Shown here: one piece after another, positions 9,121 through 17,972 of the stretch
Numbering within the stretch: the first letter of the stretch is position 1
Layout: every line of letters starts with the position of its first letter
NCBI GenBank assembly: GCA_020636135.1
Contig: JACJYK010000003.1
Span: forward strand, 496,001 to 560,000
Reading direction: 5' to 3'
Source: Lewinellaceae bacterium
Lineage (GTDB): Bacteria; Bacteroidota; Bacteroidia; Chitinophagales; Saprospiraceae
Length of the DNA: 64,000 nucleotides
Notes under the pieces: model-generated
What the model saw: the letters and a program-made list of their open reading frames with translations, nothing else
Databases searched by the model: none
Told to the model about the DNA's origin: nothing
Program-made: the position numbers and the translations under genes

Positions 9121-9687
9121 ATGAAGAAAATGATCAATACCCTCATCGGGATGGTGGTAGTAGGTGCAGGTATCAAAGCTCAGGAAACGCTAAGTGTCAA
9201 CCTCGAAAAAAGCTCCCTGAAATGGATGGGAGAATATACCTTTTATTTTGGCGGTCATGAGGGGTTTATTAGCCTCACGGAAGGTCAGTTAATAAAAACA
9301 AACGATCAAATTACCGGAGGTCATTTTATCATCGATATGAATTCCATTTCAAACACGGATATTAAAATTGAGGATGCAAATAAAAGCTTGGTAGACCATT
9401 TAAAATCCGAAGACTTTTTTAATGTCAAGGAATATCCGGTGGCAAGATTGGTTATCACCCAAATAAACTATAACGATCAGACACATGCTGAAATAGATGC
9501 TGTGCTGACGATAAAGAATATTTCAAAATCGATCCGCTTCCGGGCAGAATTTGATCCCGGCAAAAAGGAAGTAAATACAAAATTCAAAATTGACCGCAAT
9601 GATTGGGGCGTGAACTACAATCACCTCCTTAAAGATGAAGCCATTTCGGATGCCATTGGATTTCATATTAACCTGATCTACAAATAA
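9121..9687 (+). CDS. YceI-family secreted lipid-binding-like protein
   Basis: A 188-residue protein with a short signal peptide (MKKMINTLIGMVVVGAGIKAQ) and a YceI lipocalin-like beta-barrel. Typical segments are SSLKWMGEYTFYFGGHEGFI, a stretch with IDMNSISNTDI, KSEDFFNVKEYPVARLVI, VLTIKNISKSIRFRAEF, and the closing FKIDRNDWGVNY. YceI proteins bind polyisoprenoids or amphipathic molecules in the periplasm; the ligand here is unknown. The gene sits 3 bp before the propeller lipoprotein, so the two are almost surely co-transcribed. An imperfect -7 box (TTAGTTTG) lies at 9097, about 17 bp before the ATG. Confidence 0.9.
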   Translation: MKKMINTLIGMVVVGAGIKAQETLSVNLEKSSLKWMGEYTFYFGGHEGFISLTEGQLIKTNDQITGGHFIIDMNSISNTDIKIEDANKSLVDHLKSEDFFNVKEYPVARLVITQINYNDQTHAEIDAVLTIKNISKSIRFRAEFDPGKKEVNTKFKIDRNDWGVNYNHLLKDEAISDAIGFHINLIYK

Positions 9688-9690
9688 CTG

Positions 9691-10755
9691 ATGATGACTC
9701 ATTCTGTAAACAAGATTTTTGGAATGCTCTACATCCTGATTGCAATGACCATTTTATGTTGTGCTCCCAGCCGGACATCTGAGCATGAAGAAAGTGATGA
9801 GCTAACAGGTGGCGGATCCCAAATCGCCGATTATGTAGTAGCAACTTTTGAAGATGCGAAGGGGAATCTGTGGTTTGGTACATTAAGTAAGGGTGTAGCC
9901 CGTTACGATGGAAAAAGACTCGGTTATCTGACCATGGATGATGGCCTGCCAAGCAACCGGATAACCAGTATTATTCAGGACCAGGCTGGAAATATGTGGT
10001 TTGGTACCGGAGAAGGTATTTCCAAATACGACGGCCAGGCTTTTACCAATTTTACGACGGCCAATCAGCTTTGTAATAACCTGGTGAGCAATTTACTGAT
10101 CGACAGCCAGGGCAATTTTTGGGTCGGGACCTGGGGAGGCGTTTGTAAATTTGACGGAGAACAATTCGTTGATTTTCCCTTTCCGAGACCGTTGGTAAAT
10201 ACAACCATCAATGAGGACACGAAAAATTGGATAACAGCCATCCGGGAGGATTCACAGGGAGGCATTTGGTTTGGCCTGGACGGATATGGCGCTACCCGAT
10301 TCGACGGGAAATCATTTGCTCATTTTACCAAAGATGATGGTCTTTATTCGAATAATGTACAAGCCATTGCCGAGGATAAAGACGGTACTATTTGGTTTGG
10401 ATCCCGCGTCGCGGAAAAAGACGACCCGGATGAAAACAAACGATTTGGACCGGGTGGGGTCACCCGATATGACGGAAAAAATTTCATCCATTATCCCGGA
10501 ATAGAAGGAATAAATGACAACGATGTTTATGAAATTTATCGCGATCGGTCGGGAAAGATTTGGTTGGGAACATTATCTCATGGTGTCTATCAATACGATG
10601 ATGACGCATTTAAAAATTACCCGGTTCCCAAACCCATCATGAGCATCACGGAAGACCGAAGAGGTAATTATTGGATTGGCTGTGCCGGTGGATTGTATAA
10701 AATCGATTTAAATGGTAAGGTATTAAACATCACGACCAACGGTCCATGGAAATAA
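9691..10755 (+). CDS. Seven-bladed two-component-regulator-type propeller lipoprotein
   Basis: A 354-residue protein with a signal peptide and lipobox-like LCC around residue 24. The rest is seven consecutive repeats of the form EDxxGNLWFGTxxxGVxRYDGxxF (for example ATFEDAKGNLWFGT, IQDQAGNMWFGT, REDSQGGIWFGL, TEDRRGNYWIGC), so it probably forms one complete seven-bladed propeller. These repeats usually form the periplasmic sensor part of hybrid two-component systems. Here there is no membrane-spanning kinase part, so it stands alone at the envelope, perhaps as a binding protein. It is 3 bp downstream of the YceI gene. The function is not known. Confidence 0.85.
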   Translation: MMTHSVNKIFGMLYILIAMTILCCAPSRTSEHEESDELTGGGSQIADYVVATFEDAKGNLWFGTLSKGVARYDGKRLGYLTMDDGLPSNRITSIIQDQAGNMWFGTGEGISKYDGQAFTNFTTANQLCNNLVSNLLIDSQGNFWVGTWGGVCKFDGEQFVDFPFPRPLVNTTINEDTKNWITAIREDSQGGIWFGLDGYGATRFDGKSFAHFTKDDGLYSNNVQAIAEDKDGTIWFGSRVAEKDDPDENKRFGPGGVTRYDGKNFIHYPGIEGINDNDVYEIYRDRSGKIWLGTLSHGVYQYDDDAFKNYPVPKPIMSITEDRRGNYWIGCAGGLYKIDLNGKVLNITTNGPWK

Positions 10756-10820
10756 ATTAGCGAACCGTTTTATTAATCAAACTTCAATCCATATTATTTT
10801 CGGGCAGGCAATCCAAATGC

Positions 10821-11363
10821 TTACTCCAAATCCATTTCTTCCTTATGCTCCGTAAGGACCTCGATGATCATTTTGATGAGATCCGGCAACTCCATGCCGA
10901 TCATCTCGGCACCCTTATACACTTCATCGCGGTCCACACTGGCCGCAAAGCCTTTGGTCTTGAGTTTTTTAATGACGGATTTGGGCTCCATTCCATCAAT
11001 CTTGGTGGGTCGGATCAAAGCGGCGGCATACGTAAATCCCGTTAGCTCGTCAGCGGCCACAATGCATTTGTCGAGCAGGCTGTTGCGAGGCACATTCCAC
11101 TTGGTATAATGGCCGGCAATCGCGTGAGCCATTTCATCCTCGCCCTGCTTGCGCAGTTCTTCCACGATCAGATTAGGGTGCTTTTCCGGCCACTTTTCAT
11201 AATCTGCATCGTGGAGCAAACCGGTAATACCGAAGAGGTCTTCATCTTCACCAAAGTGCTGTGCCAGTCTGCGCATGACCAGTTCTACGCTGCGCATATG
11301 GCGTCGCAGGGCTTCGGTCTCAGTCATCGAAAACAAGAGGGCTTCTGCTTCTGTACGATTCAT
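10821..11363 (-). CDS. HD-domain protein (putative phosphohydrolase)
   Basis: A 180-residue cytosolic protein. The HD signature lies in LFGITGLLHDADYEKW (about residue 50), with further His residues in HAIAGHYTKW, the pattern of metal-dependent HD phosphohydrolases. The family contains nucleotidases and phosphodiesterases; the substrate cannot be read from the sequence. The C-terminal part (KLKTKGFAASVDRDEVYKGAEMIGM) is typical of a small conserved HD group. The gene lies downstream of the aldehyde dehydrogenase gene on the same strand, with a gap of about 95 bp. Confidence 0.8.
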   Translation of the reverse strand: MNRTEAEALLFSMTETEALRRHMRSVELVMRRLAQHFGEDEDLFGITGLLHDADYEKWPEKHPNLIVEELRKQGEDEMAHAIAGHYTKWNVPRNSLLDKCIVAADELTGFTYAAALIRPTKIDGMEPKSVIKKLKTKGFAASVDRDEVYKGAEMIGMELPDLIKMIIEVLTEHKEEMDLE

Positions 11364-11458
11364 CAGGATAATTTAAGTCAATGTCTAACGGTCCGAAAAT
11401 ACCATTTTATAGGTGGTAATCGGACAGTATGTGTTGATCATCTTCGGAAGCACAAAGG

Positions 11459-12985
11459 TTAAAAATCAAATTTGATCCCTTGTGCTAAAGGCAGCTCCGT
11501 GCTGTAATTAATGGTATTGGTCTGCCGGCGCATGTAGGCTTTCCAGGAGTCGGAACCACTTTCCCGTCCGCCACCGGTCTGCTTCTCACCACCAAACGCT
11601 CCGCCGATCTCTGCGCCACTCGTGCCGATATTGACATTGGCTATGCCACAATCCGATCCGGCGGTCGAGAGATAAAGCTCTGCCTCCCGCAAATTAGTGG
11701 TCATAATAGCCGAAGATAGTCCCTGTGGAACGCCATTCTGCAAAGCAATGGCTTCCTCGATGGTCGAATATTTGATCAGGTACAGCAACGGCGCGAATGT
11801 CTCGTGCTGTACGATGGCCAGATCATTGGTAACCTCGGCGATCGAAGGGCTCACATAACATCCGGAGTCATACCCTTCTCCGGTCAGCGCTTTACCCCGT
11901 ACCAGGAAGGTACCGCCCTGCTCCTTAACGGCTTTCAGCGAATTTTCGTAAAGGGCTACTGCGTCGGTATCAATCAGCGGACCCATGTGATTGGAGGCAT
12001 CCAGCGGATTGCCGATGCGTATTTGCCGGTAGGCTTTGCGCAACGCCTTCTTTACGTCTTCGTAGATGGATTCGTGGATGATCAGCCGGCGCGTTGAAGT
12101 ACACCGCTGCCCGGCAGTACCTACGGCACCGAAAACGGCCCCGGTAAGAACCAGCTTCATGTCCGAACTTGGGGTGATGATGATGGCATTGTTACCTCCC
12201 AGCTCCAGTAAGGAGCGGCCCAGGCGTTGAGCCACCGCCGTGCCGACGATCTTGCCCATACGGATGCTGCCGGTGGCCGAAATCAAGGGTACCCGCTCGT
12301 CATGCGTCATGTATTCCCCGACCCGGTAATCCCCGTTGATCAGGTTGACAATGCCTTCCGGCATTTTATTGGCCTTGAGGATGTCCTGAAAGATCAGCTG
12401 GCAGGCTACGCCGCAGAGTGGTACTTTTTCCGATGGTTTCCAAACGACCACATCGCCGCAGACCAGGGCGATCATGGCATTCCAGGACCATACTGCCACC
12501 GGGAAGTTAAACGCAGACACGATGCCCACGATCCCGAGGGGATGCCATTGCTCGTACATGCGGTGTGCAGGTCGCTCCGAATGCATGGACAATCCGTAGA
12601 GTTGCCGGGACAGGCCAACTGCAAAATCACAGATGTCGATCATTTCCTGTACTTCTCCCAGACCTTCCTGATAACTCTTTCCCATTTCATAGGAGACCAG
12701 CATACCCAGATGTTCTTTATGCCTGCGCAAAGCATCTCCGTATTGCCGCACGATCTCTCCGCGCTTGGGAGCGGGGACTGTCCTCCAGTAAACAAAAGCT
12801 TTCTCGGCAGTCTGGATGATTTTATCGTAATCTTTGCGACTGGTCACGCTTACTTTTCCAATCAGCTGCCCGTCTACGGGAGAATAGGATTCCAGATGAT
12901 CATCGGATGTGCTGGATTTCATCCCGGTCCAGCTTCCTGCATTGATTTTTGTGAGTCGTAATTTTTTGATGAAATCTTTTTTCAT
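11459..12985 (-). CDS. Aldehyde dehydrogenase, antiquitin (ALDH7) type
   Basis: A 508-residue NAD-dependent aldehyde dehydrogenase. The start at 12985 (MKKDFIKKL) gives the family length; nine further in-frame residues upstream are possible. ALDH7 features are visible: LELGGNNAIII with the general-base Glu, and GAVGTAGQRCTSTRRL with catalytic Cys295. This type oxidises alpha-aminoadipate semialdehyde (in equilibrium with piperideine-6-carboxylate) in lysine breakdown; some members act on betaine aldehyde. The lysine role is inferred from the subfamily motifs, as no other lysine-catabolism gene is adjacent. It is divergent from the OmpA-family gene at 13101, with about 115 bp between the starts. 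Confidence 0.9.
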   Translation of the reverse strand: MKKDFIKKLRLTKINAGSWTGMKSSTSDDHLESYSPVDGQLIGKVSVTSRKDYDKIIQTAEKAFVYWRTVPAPKRGEIVRQYGDALRRHKEHLGMLVSYEMGKSYQEGLGEVQEMIDICDFAVGLSRQLYGLSMHSERPAHRMYEQWHPLGIVGIVSAFNFPVAVWSWNAMIALVCGDVVVWKPSEKVPLCGVACQLIFQDILKANKMPEGIVNLINGDYRVGEYMTHDERVPLISATGSIRMGKIVGTAVAQRLGRSLLELGGNNAIIITPSSDMKLVLTGAVFGAVGTAGQRCTSTRRLIIHESIYEDVKKALRKAYRQIRIGNPLDASNHMGPLIDTDAVALYENSLKAVKEQGGTFLVRGKALTGEGYDSGCYVSPSIAEVTNDLAIVQHETFAPLLYLIKYSTIEEAIALQNGVPQGLSSAIMTTNLREAELYLSTAGSDCGIANVNIGTSGAEIGGAFGGEKQTGGGRESGSDSWKAYMRRQTNTINYSTELPLAQGIKFDF

Positions 12986-13100
12986 TTTTTGTTTATCTTT
13001 AAGGCAAGGCAAAGTTATAAAAAGCCTCCCCCCGTCGTATCCCCCGAGTATAAGAAAGCGAAGTTCGACTTCGTTATTTGTTTACTGGAACTTGATTCCG

Positions 13101-14207
13101 ATGCGCGGCCAACCAATCTTAATCTGTATCCTATGGATAGCTAACTGGCTATACAGCCAGCCACCATTGCGCTATCCCAACCTGATTCCTAACCCTTCAT
13201 TTGAAGAACTCAACACCAGACCACTGGAATGGTTCTACACGGGGACCCATTTTACGCAATGCAGTAATAACTGGTGTTCACCTACCAGTGCATCGCCGGA
13301 TCTCTACGGACCGGGGCTGAACGTCCCCAGGCATTGGCGTGAGAAGGGTTTTGGCAACATGTATGCCAAGGACGGATCCTATTGTGCTGGGATTACCGTC
13401 TATGGCTGTTACAATGGTAAGCCTCATTGCCGTGAATATATACAGGTATTGCTCAATGAACCACTGGTTCCCGGGCAGCTTTATGAGGTGACGATGTGGG
13501 TCGGACACCTCAAAGGCTCCTTATGGGCCGGCAATATCGGAGGGTATTTCTCGGAGGAGAAGATTTCTGACGTTGGAGCCAGCTTACTGGAAGAAGAACC
13601 ACAGGTTGTCTGGAAAGATGCGGTTATTGTAAAGGATGGCAGCTGGCTGCGACTGCAGAAGACGTTTAGCGCTGAGGTTGACGCTAAATACCTGACCATA
13701 GGCAACTTCTTCCCGGATGACCGGACAGCCACCAGTGGGGAGAGCTTTCTGAATTATGCTTATTACTACCTGGATGATGTTTCCGTCCGGAAAATCGATC
13801 CCGTCATCAAGGCCGATTCAACCCAGTTGGTGCCGGATCCCATCGAGACCAACCGGCTGTATGCATTGAATAACATCTACTTCGATTACGATGAGGCGAC
13901 CTTATTGCCCGCGTCCTATCACGAACTGAATAAGTTGCTGAAGCTGATGCGTGAACACGCCGACTGGCTGATCCAGATCCACGGACATACCGATATCTCC
14001 GGGGATCCGGTGTACAATCAGAAGCTGTCGGTTCAGCGTGCCCAGGCAGTGGTCAATTACCTGATCAAATACGGCATCGAGCCACGCCGGGTGACCTATG
14101 TAGGCCATGGCAGTCAGCAGCCCATAGCCTCCAATGCGGTGGAATCGGGAAGGCAGCTCAATCGCAGGGTGGAGTTCAAGATTGTGATATCGGATGTGGA
14201 ATATTAA
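13101..14207 (+). CDS. OmpA-family outer-membrane protein with N-terminal beta-sandwich-like domain
   Basis: A 368-residue protein. The ATG at 13101 starts a signal peptide (PILICILWIANWLYSQ); the open frame further upstream overlaps the divergent dehydrogenase gene and is not used. Residues about 25-225 begin with NLIPNPSFEELNTRP and include YLDDVSV near their end, as in carbohydrate-binding-like sandwich domains that open with NLVPNGSFE. The C-terminal OmpA domain (about 250-365) has the peptidoglycan-binding pattern IHGHTDISGDPVYNQKLSVQRAQAVVNYLI and NRRVEFKI. The protein likely ties the outer membrane to peptidoglycan; the sandwich domain may bind sugar or protein. Confidence 0.87.
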   Translation: MRGQPILICILWIANWLYSQPPLRYPNLIPNPSFEELNTRPLEWFYTGTHFTQCSNNWCSPTSASPDLYGPGLNVPRHWREKGFGNMYAKDGSYCAGITVYGCYNGKPHCREYIQVLLNEPLVPGQLYEVTMWVGHLKGSLWAGNIGGYFSEEKISDVGASLLEEEPQVVWKDAVIVKDGSWLRLQKTFSAEVDAKYLTIGNFFPDDRTATSGESFLNYAYYYLDDVSVRKIDPVIKADSTQLVPDPIETNRLYALNNIYFDYDEATLLPASYHELNKLLKLMREHADWLIQIHGHTDISGDPVYNQKLSVQRAQAVVNYLIKYGIEPRRVTYVGHGSQQPIASNAVESGRQLNRRVEFKIVISDVEY

Positions 14208-14314
14208 CGACAGGGCTTGATCTTCGCATCCTGTGTTAAACGATATGCATAAACCTTTCCCCCCATTACCGCAGAACCATCCAACCCCTTAACTTTATTC
14301 CTAGATCGTTATGC

Positions 14315-16267
14315 ATGATGCGAAAGTCTTTACTATGGGTGATCTTCGGAATCATCATCCTGGGTTGCCGGGATCAGCCGCTGATATTTCCTGCCGGACA
14401 CGATGCGGCCTACTGGGTGGAACGCACTCGTGATGAATATCAGATTTCCAGTTACGATACGACCGGAGGCAACAATGACCGCTGGAGTCTGGCTGCTGGT
14501 GACACGGCAATAATTGCAGATGTTTCCGGTCCGGGTCTCATCAATCGCATGTGGTTTACTTTTGACTCCCGGGATCCGGACTACTTACGGCATATCATCC
14601 TGCGCATCTTTTGGGACGGAGAACAAAACCCTTCCGTCTGGTCTCCGGTGGGTGACTTTTTTGGCAGCCCCTTCCGGTACGAACATTTTACCGCACAGTT
14701 CATCGGCATGAGCAGCGGGGGATATTACTGTTATTTTCCGATGCCCTTCTCCCAGCATGCACGTGTCGAGATCATCAACCGGAGTTCCTATCCCCTTTAC
14801 GCACTGTATTTTCACATCAATGTGGGTAAATTAAGAGAGGTACCATCGCATCTGACCACCTTCCATGCCCGGTGGCAGCGGGAAGTACGGACGCAGGATA
14901 CTATTCCTTATACTGCCCTGGATATGCAGGGAAGAGGCTATTTTGCGGGCCTGCACTATTCAGGAGAAAGTTATCATAGTGACCTGGGTTATCTCGAAGG
15001 CGACGAACAGATCTATGTAGATGGAGAGCCCCGGCCTTCCACGCATGGCACGGGCATAGAGGACTATCTGAACAGTGGCTGGTATTTCCGCAATGGTGTG
15101 TATGCCGCCGATTTTCATGGCCTGGTGGTGAAGGACGACGCGACATCTCGTATTTCAGCTTACCGGCATCACATACGGGATGCGATTCCATTTGATAAAT
15201 CCCTCCTGGTCCAGCTGGAACACGGTCAGGTGAACGATGAAGAAGCGGATATAGCTACAGTAGCTTTTTGGTATCAGGAAGGCCCAACCAGGCAGCCGGC
15301 TCCGGAAATACCGGACGGCCATCTGCAGGCGGTAACCCGGAAAGTTGCCTGGCCGGTGCTGGAAGGCGAGGCCATGATCCTGCCAGGGGTTTACAATCCC
15401 CGGATTGTGGATCGCAGCGATGCTGGTCCGGACTGGAGCAACGATCACGAATTGTGGTTTGGCCTGCTTCCCGGCCAGGAGACCCGGCTCTCGATGCCGA
15501 ACCTGAAAGAATCCGGCTATGACCTCACCCTGTATCTGACGGGTAGTCCCCAGGGAGGCGATTTGGTTATACGGGGCGGAGCCCAGCCTTTAGCCGTGAA
15601 AACCTACCGCGATAATCTGTTGCCACTTCCGGAATGGGTGGTGCCGGCAATATCCAATGCACCTGAAGTAAGTCTCACCCTAGCCAATCCTTCACAAACA
15701 GATACACTTTGGTTGGGTCTGGATGCCATACGGCTGGAACCGGTACGACATTACATACCTTCGTGGGCATTCATCGGGCCTTTTGACAATCCCAGGATCA
15801 ACGATGATTTGCGTTTTGGCCTGGATAGTGTCTATCCTCCGGAGCAAAACTGGGACCCGCGAGCTTCTTACACGGGTAAGAATGGTCAGGAAGTACATTG
15901 GGAATTGTTACCCGGAGAACCAGCCGGTTACGGCATGCAGTTGTGGCGAAAAGTCAAACCTTCCGAGTTCGTGATTTGTTATGCCCAGACGTTTATCCAT
16001 GCACCCAGGGATACGGTGATGCCTATGATGTTCGGCAGTGATGATGGCATCAAGGTCTTTCTGAACGATACCCTGTTGCATCGGTTTTTGGCAGTTCGTG
16101 TGGCTGCGCCGGATCAAACAACCATTGACCTGCCATTACATGCGGGGTGGAATAAACTGCTGCTCAAACTCGAGAACAACTTTGGAGGATACGGATTTTA
16201 TGCACGCATCCAGGATCGAAATGATATCCTAAGCTATGATCCGAAATTGTCACAGGCTAATCAGTAA
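14315..16267 (+). CDS. DUF2961 (glycoside hydrolase family 172-type) lipoprotein
   Basis: A 650-residue protein with a lipobox (IIILGC, Cys18), so it is lipid-anchored and envelope-exposed. Residues about 35-340 match the DUF2961/GH172 core: ISSYDTTGGNNDRW, GPGLINRMWFTF, FWDGEQNPSVWSPVGDFFG and HGTGIEDYLNSGWYF; the Glu of TGIEDY and acidic residues of the DGEQ region are the likely catalytic set. Characterised GH172 enzymes act on fructofuranose anhydrides and D-arabinofuranosides; the substrate here is not known. The C-terminal half contains beta-rich segments (for example GSDDGIKVFLNDTLLH, a PA14-like pattern) that may bind ligand. A near -7 box, TAACTTTA, lies at 14290. Confidence 0.85.
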   Translation: MMRKSLLWVIFGIIILGCRDQPLIFPAGHDAAYWVERTRDEYQISSYDTTGGNNDRWSLAAGDTAIIADVSGPGLINRMWFTFDSRDPDYLRHIILRIFWDGEQNPSVWSPVGDFFGSPFRYEHFTAQFIGMSSGGYYCYFPMPFSQHARVEIINRSSYPLYALYFHINVGKLREVPSHLTTFHARWQREVRTQDTIPYTALDMQGRGYFAGLHYSGESYHSDLGYLEGDEQIYVDGEPRPSTHGTGIEDYLNSGWYFRNGVYAADFHGLVVKDDATSRISAYRHHIRDAIPFDKSLLVQLEHGQVNDEEADIATVAFWYQEGPTRQPAPEIPDGHLQAVTRKVAWPVLEGEAMILPGVYNPRIVDRSDAGPDWSNDHELWFGLLPGQETRLSMPNLKESGYDLTLYLTGSPQGGDLVIRGGAQPLAVKTYRDNLLPLPEWVVPAISNAPEVSLTLANPSQTDTLWLGLDAIRLEPVRHYIPSWAFIGPFDNPRINDDLRFGLDSVYPPEQNWDPRASYTGKNGQEVHWELLPGEPAGYGMQLWRKVKPSEFVICYAQTFIHAPRDTVMPMMFGSDDGIKVFLNDTLLHRFLAVRVAAPDQTTIDLPLHAGWNKLLLKLENNFGGYGFYARIQDRNDILSYDPKLSQANQ

Positions 16268-16320
16268 GGCTGACGCTACCTGAATTATCAAGTGATTTTT
16301 CAGAGCCGTACGCTGAAGTC

Positions 16321-17817
16321 TTAGCGGATTAGTTTACCGGGATGGCGTACCCAATCCAGACCCTGGTAGAATAAAGAGGTCAGGTCTTCCGATACTTTCC
16401 ATTTCATGACCGCAAAAACATACAGGCCACCGATCAACGAGCATTTCAGAAAAATATTAAGCAGCGGAATGCCGGTATCCGGGAAAAAATAACCAATCAG
16501 ATAACCCACTATTCCAATTGCGATCACTTTGATCAATCCAGGCGAAAAAGGTTGCATCTGAAACCGGTAGCGGATGTAGATCAGTTTAATAAGATTATAC
16601 AATGTAATGGACAGGCAGGTCGAAATAGCCGCACCAACAATAGCATATTTGGGAATAAATATCAGGTTGAATCCGATATTCAAAACCGATAATAGTACAA
16701 TGGTGTAAAAATTAAACCGGAAATACCTGGAGTACGAAATAATGTGGGTATTTACGCTGGTCAGCATATCAACCAGACGGGATATGGCTATAAAAAATAC
16801 CACATATTTACCAAGTGCTGCTTTATCGGAATTAGGCATCACATGAAACACATCATCGATGCAGCTCCAGATCAACAGAAAAAACAATAATCCGATGGCA
16901 AAAAGATTAATGGATGATTTTTTATAGAGTTGTTCCACTTCATCCATTCGACCGGCTTTTATGGCAACGGCCAGTATTGGTCCGGCTATCGCCCCGAGTG
17001 CTGCGGAAGGGATCTGAATTACAAAGGCCAGGTAATTGGCGTTACTGCTGATGCCATTCAGGCTGTCATCCCGGATTAAATTGCCGATCATAAAGGTGTC
17101 GATGCGGGACATCAGCAATCCGCTCAGGCTGCCAAAAACACCGTAAAACGCGAATGTTCCCATATCGCGTAATAACGGCCGGTCCAGGAAGCTGAAGTCC
17201 AGTGACAATTTCAATTCACCCAGCCGGGCTAAATAGACGACCAGAAGAAATAGTGTCATAAAATAGTTCAGGGCAATCAGATAACCAGCACCCGTCACCG
17301 AAATTGCCTTGAAATAAAAGAGCAGCACAATAAGCGGATAAAATAACTTGTGCAGATTATTAATCATCCCGGGAACCGCAATCCGGTGAAAATTGGAAAT
17401 ATACTGGGTCATCATCGAGGCCAAGCTGAAAAAAATGGCCGTAGGAATAAAAAAAGGTAATGCCCGGATAAATAAATCATCTTTTTTCCCGGTCATATAT
17501 TGCTCATACCAGGGATAGAAGAAATAGGCCAATACCAAAAACACTATTGTCCCGGCCAGGGCGAATAAAAGCAACAAGGTCAGGAAGCTGTACCGGCTGG
17601 CCTGTCCCTTAAATTGCGGAAAATAACGAACAGTCAGGTTTTGAGCGCCCAGCAGAATAAAAGGGGAAAACAGGAAGGCCGTAGCCTGGACAAATGAAAT
17701 GATCCCATATACCTCAAAATCCAGTGGATAGATGAAAATGGTACTGATGCCGCCAATACCTGCGGCGATCAGGTTAATTAGGGTTTGTTTGGCACCCTGC
17801 CTTTGGATTACGCCCAT
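16321..17817 (-). CDS. Polysaccharide flippase (MATE/MOP superfamily, Wzx-like)
   Basis: A 498-residue integral membrane protein with roughly 12-14 hydrophobic segments across its whole length (for example TAFLFSPFILLGAQNLTV, FLTLLLLFALAGTIVFLVLAYFFYP, FAIGLLFFLLIWSC). The opening KQTLINLIAAGIGGISTIFIYP and the overall pattern match lipid-linked oligosaccharide flippases of the MOP superfamily. It probably moves polyprenyl-linked sugar units across the inner membrane for capsule, O-antigen or exopolysaccharide. No glycosyltransferase cluster is adjacent. It is convergent with the GH172-type gene and divergent from the fusion protein at 17973. A second, different flippase lies at 47520. Confidence 0.85.
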   Translation of the reverse strand: MGVIQRQGAKQTLINLIAAGIGGISTIFIYPLDFEVYGIISFVQATAFLFSPFILLGAQNLTVRYFPQFKGQASRYSFLTLLLLFALAGTIVFLVLAYFFYPWYEQYMTGKKDDLFIRALPFFIPTAIFFSLASMMTQYISNFHRIAVPGMINNLHKLFYPLIVLLFYFKAISVTGAGYLIALNYFMTLFLLVVYLARLGELKLSLDFSFLDRPLLRDMGTFAFYGVFGSLSGLLMSRIDTFMIGNLIRDDSLNGISSNANYLAFVIQIPSAALGAIAGPILAVAIKAGRMDEVEQLYKKSSINLFAIGLLFFLLIWSCIDDVFHVMPNSDKAALGKYVVFFIAISRLVDMLTSVNTHIISYSRYFRFNFYTIVLLSVLNIGFNLIFIPKYAIVGAAISTCLSITLYNLIKLIYIRYRFQMQPFSPGLIKVIAIGIVGYLIGYFFPDTGIPLLNIFLKCSLIGGLYVFAVMKWKVSEDLTSLFYQGLDWVRHPGKLIR

Positions 17818-17972
17818 ATAAACTTACCTGCGGGAGACAAAGGTAGCAAATGAAGCACATGTAGGCGGTAAAAGGTAGGACCTCCAGCTTTGCCCCGGCT
17901 CATGATCTTGTTCCCACATCCTTTGCTTCAGGAGGAAGTCAATTTTACCTATTTTACGACCAAAGAATCATC

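Noticed and set aside
12227..12961. A 244-codon frame antisense to the aldehyde dehydrogenase
   Set aside because: Antisense shadow of a well-supported gene; no domain or start context.
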